DNA of 5,945 nucleotides from the NCBI GenBank assembly GCA_021162125.1, contig JAGGZG010000085.1, positions 1 to 5,945 on the forward strand, given 5' to 3'. The stretch's first letter is position 1. Each line of letters opens with the position of its first letter. Shown piece by piece: positions 5,743 through 5,945 of this stretch. Position numbers and translations under genes: made by a program. Source of the DNA: Anaerolineae bacterium (GTDB lineage Bacteria > Chloroflexota > Anaerolineae > JACIWR01). The notes under the pieces were generated by a model. That model saw nothing but the letters and a program-made list of their open reading frames with translations, was not told where the DNA came from and searched no databases.

Positions 5743-5945
5743 CCTACGGTTGCTGCCACCTATTCAAAATCCATCCCCTTCAGGTTCTCCGGCTCTGAAT
5801 GTCCCCACCCTTCCTCATAGGTAACTGCTCAGGCTACTTCTGTTAGCGATTGAAATCGCCTCTAGAGGGCTTGCAGCCGAGCGTCCACCTGCGTGGACGC
5901 GCCTGTCCACGCAGGTGGACAGCCAGCTTTAGCTCCTCAGGCGCG
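5569..5945. other. Non-coding region upstream of the kinase
   Basis: No frame here has a plausible ribosome site plus a protein-like composition; the minus-strand ORFs I could follow are 4-12 codons. The region carries three of the four GCAGGTWGGC copies and the palindrome array at 5846-5934. I looked on the minus strand for a -35/-10 pair that could serve the kinase and found none convincing, so its promoter is either non-canonical or beyond the right edge. Confidence 0.6.
5846..5934. repeat. Run of six short palindromes, with a nested 16-bp inverted repeat
   Basis: In order: GCGATT-GA-AATCGC (5846-5859), CCTCTAGAGG (5859-5868), GGCT-TGC-AGCC (5868-5878), GCGTCCAC-CTGC-GTGGACGC (5881-5900), CTGTCCAC-GCAG-GTGGACAG (5903-5922) and AGCT-TT-AGCT (5925-5934). 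The fourth and fifth together also form a perfect 16-bp inverted repeat (5883-5898 against 5905-5920, 6-nt loop), so their loops CTGC and GCAG are complementary. The tight packing suggests one folded DNA or RNA element. It resembles dispersed palindromic repeats in Chloroflexota-like genomes (inference), and it may continue past the right edge. Confidence 0.8.

Noticed and set aside
5551..5824. Two overlapping ~89-codon plus-strand frames upstream of the kinase
   Set aside because: Pro/Ser/Cys-rich low-complexity translations, two frames open over the same stretch, no ribosome site, and repeats running through them.

Overview
The window is about 60% G+C, bacterial, and every gene I can support reads on the minus strand. 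In order of transcription (right to left) these are a very large membrane-anchored hybrid sensor histidine kinase (1102-5448), a 59-residue YHS/TRASH-type cysteine protein (842-1021) and a 140-residue tetratricopeptide-repeat protein (382-804). The kinase architecture (3 TM, PAS, four GAF, PAS, HisKA, HATPase, receiver), the YHS and TPR companions and the G/C-tract hairpin repeats all resemble what is seen in Chloroflexota (Anaerolineae/Roseiflexus-like) and similar environmental genomes. That placement is inference; no marker gene is present.

Right end (5449-5945): a ~500-bp stretch without a convincing gene, upstream of the kinase. It holds a dense run of six short palindromes (5846-5934), including two adjacent 8-bp hairpins whose loops are complementary. 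It also holds four copies of GCAGGTWGGC in strictly alternating orientation (5533-5742). I find no convincing promoter for the kinase here.

Centre (842-5448): the kinase is followed after 80 nt by the YHS gene. Both genes have better starts than the longest open frame suggests. The kinase should start at ATG 5448 behind AGAGGA, not at the TTG at 5568. The YHS protein should start at ATG 1021 behind a perfect GGAGGTG. A 10-bp hairpin straddles the YHS stop codon just ahead of the TPR gene, which starts 37 nt later. The spacing allows one transcription unit of three genes. The kinase would sense signals through its PAS/GAF modules and phosphorylate its own receiver domain. No DNA-binding output protein is encoded in the window, so the downstream partner is unknown.

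Left end (1-381): the operon is followed by two tandem ~103-bp copies of a G/C-tract hairpin repeat. Immediately beyond them is a textbook-perfect sigma-70-type promoter on the minus strand (TTGACA, 17 bp, TATAAT; 125-153). It fires toward the left edge. Its predicted leader RNA begins with a perfect 16-bp stem-loop (68-100), followed by a purine-rich SD-like stretch and an open frame starting at 32 that leaves the window. This is the most promising unexplained piece of the region, because the product lies outside it.
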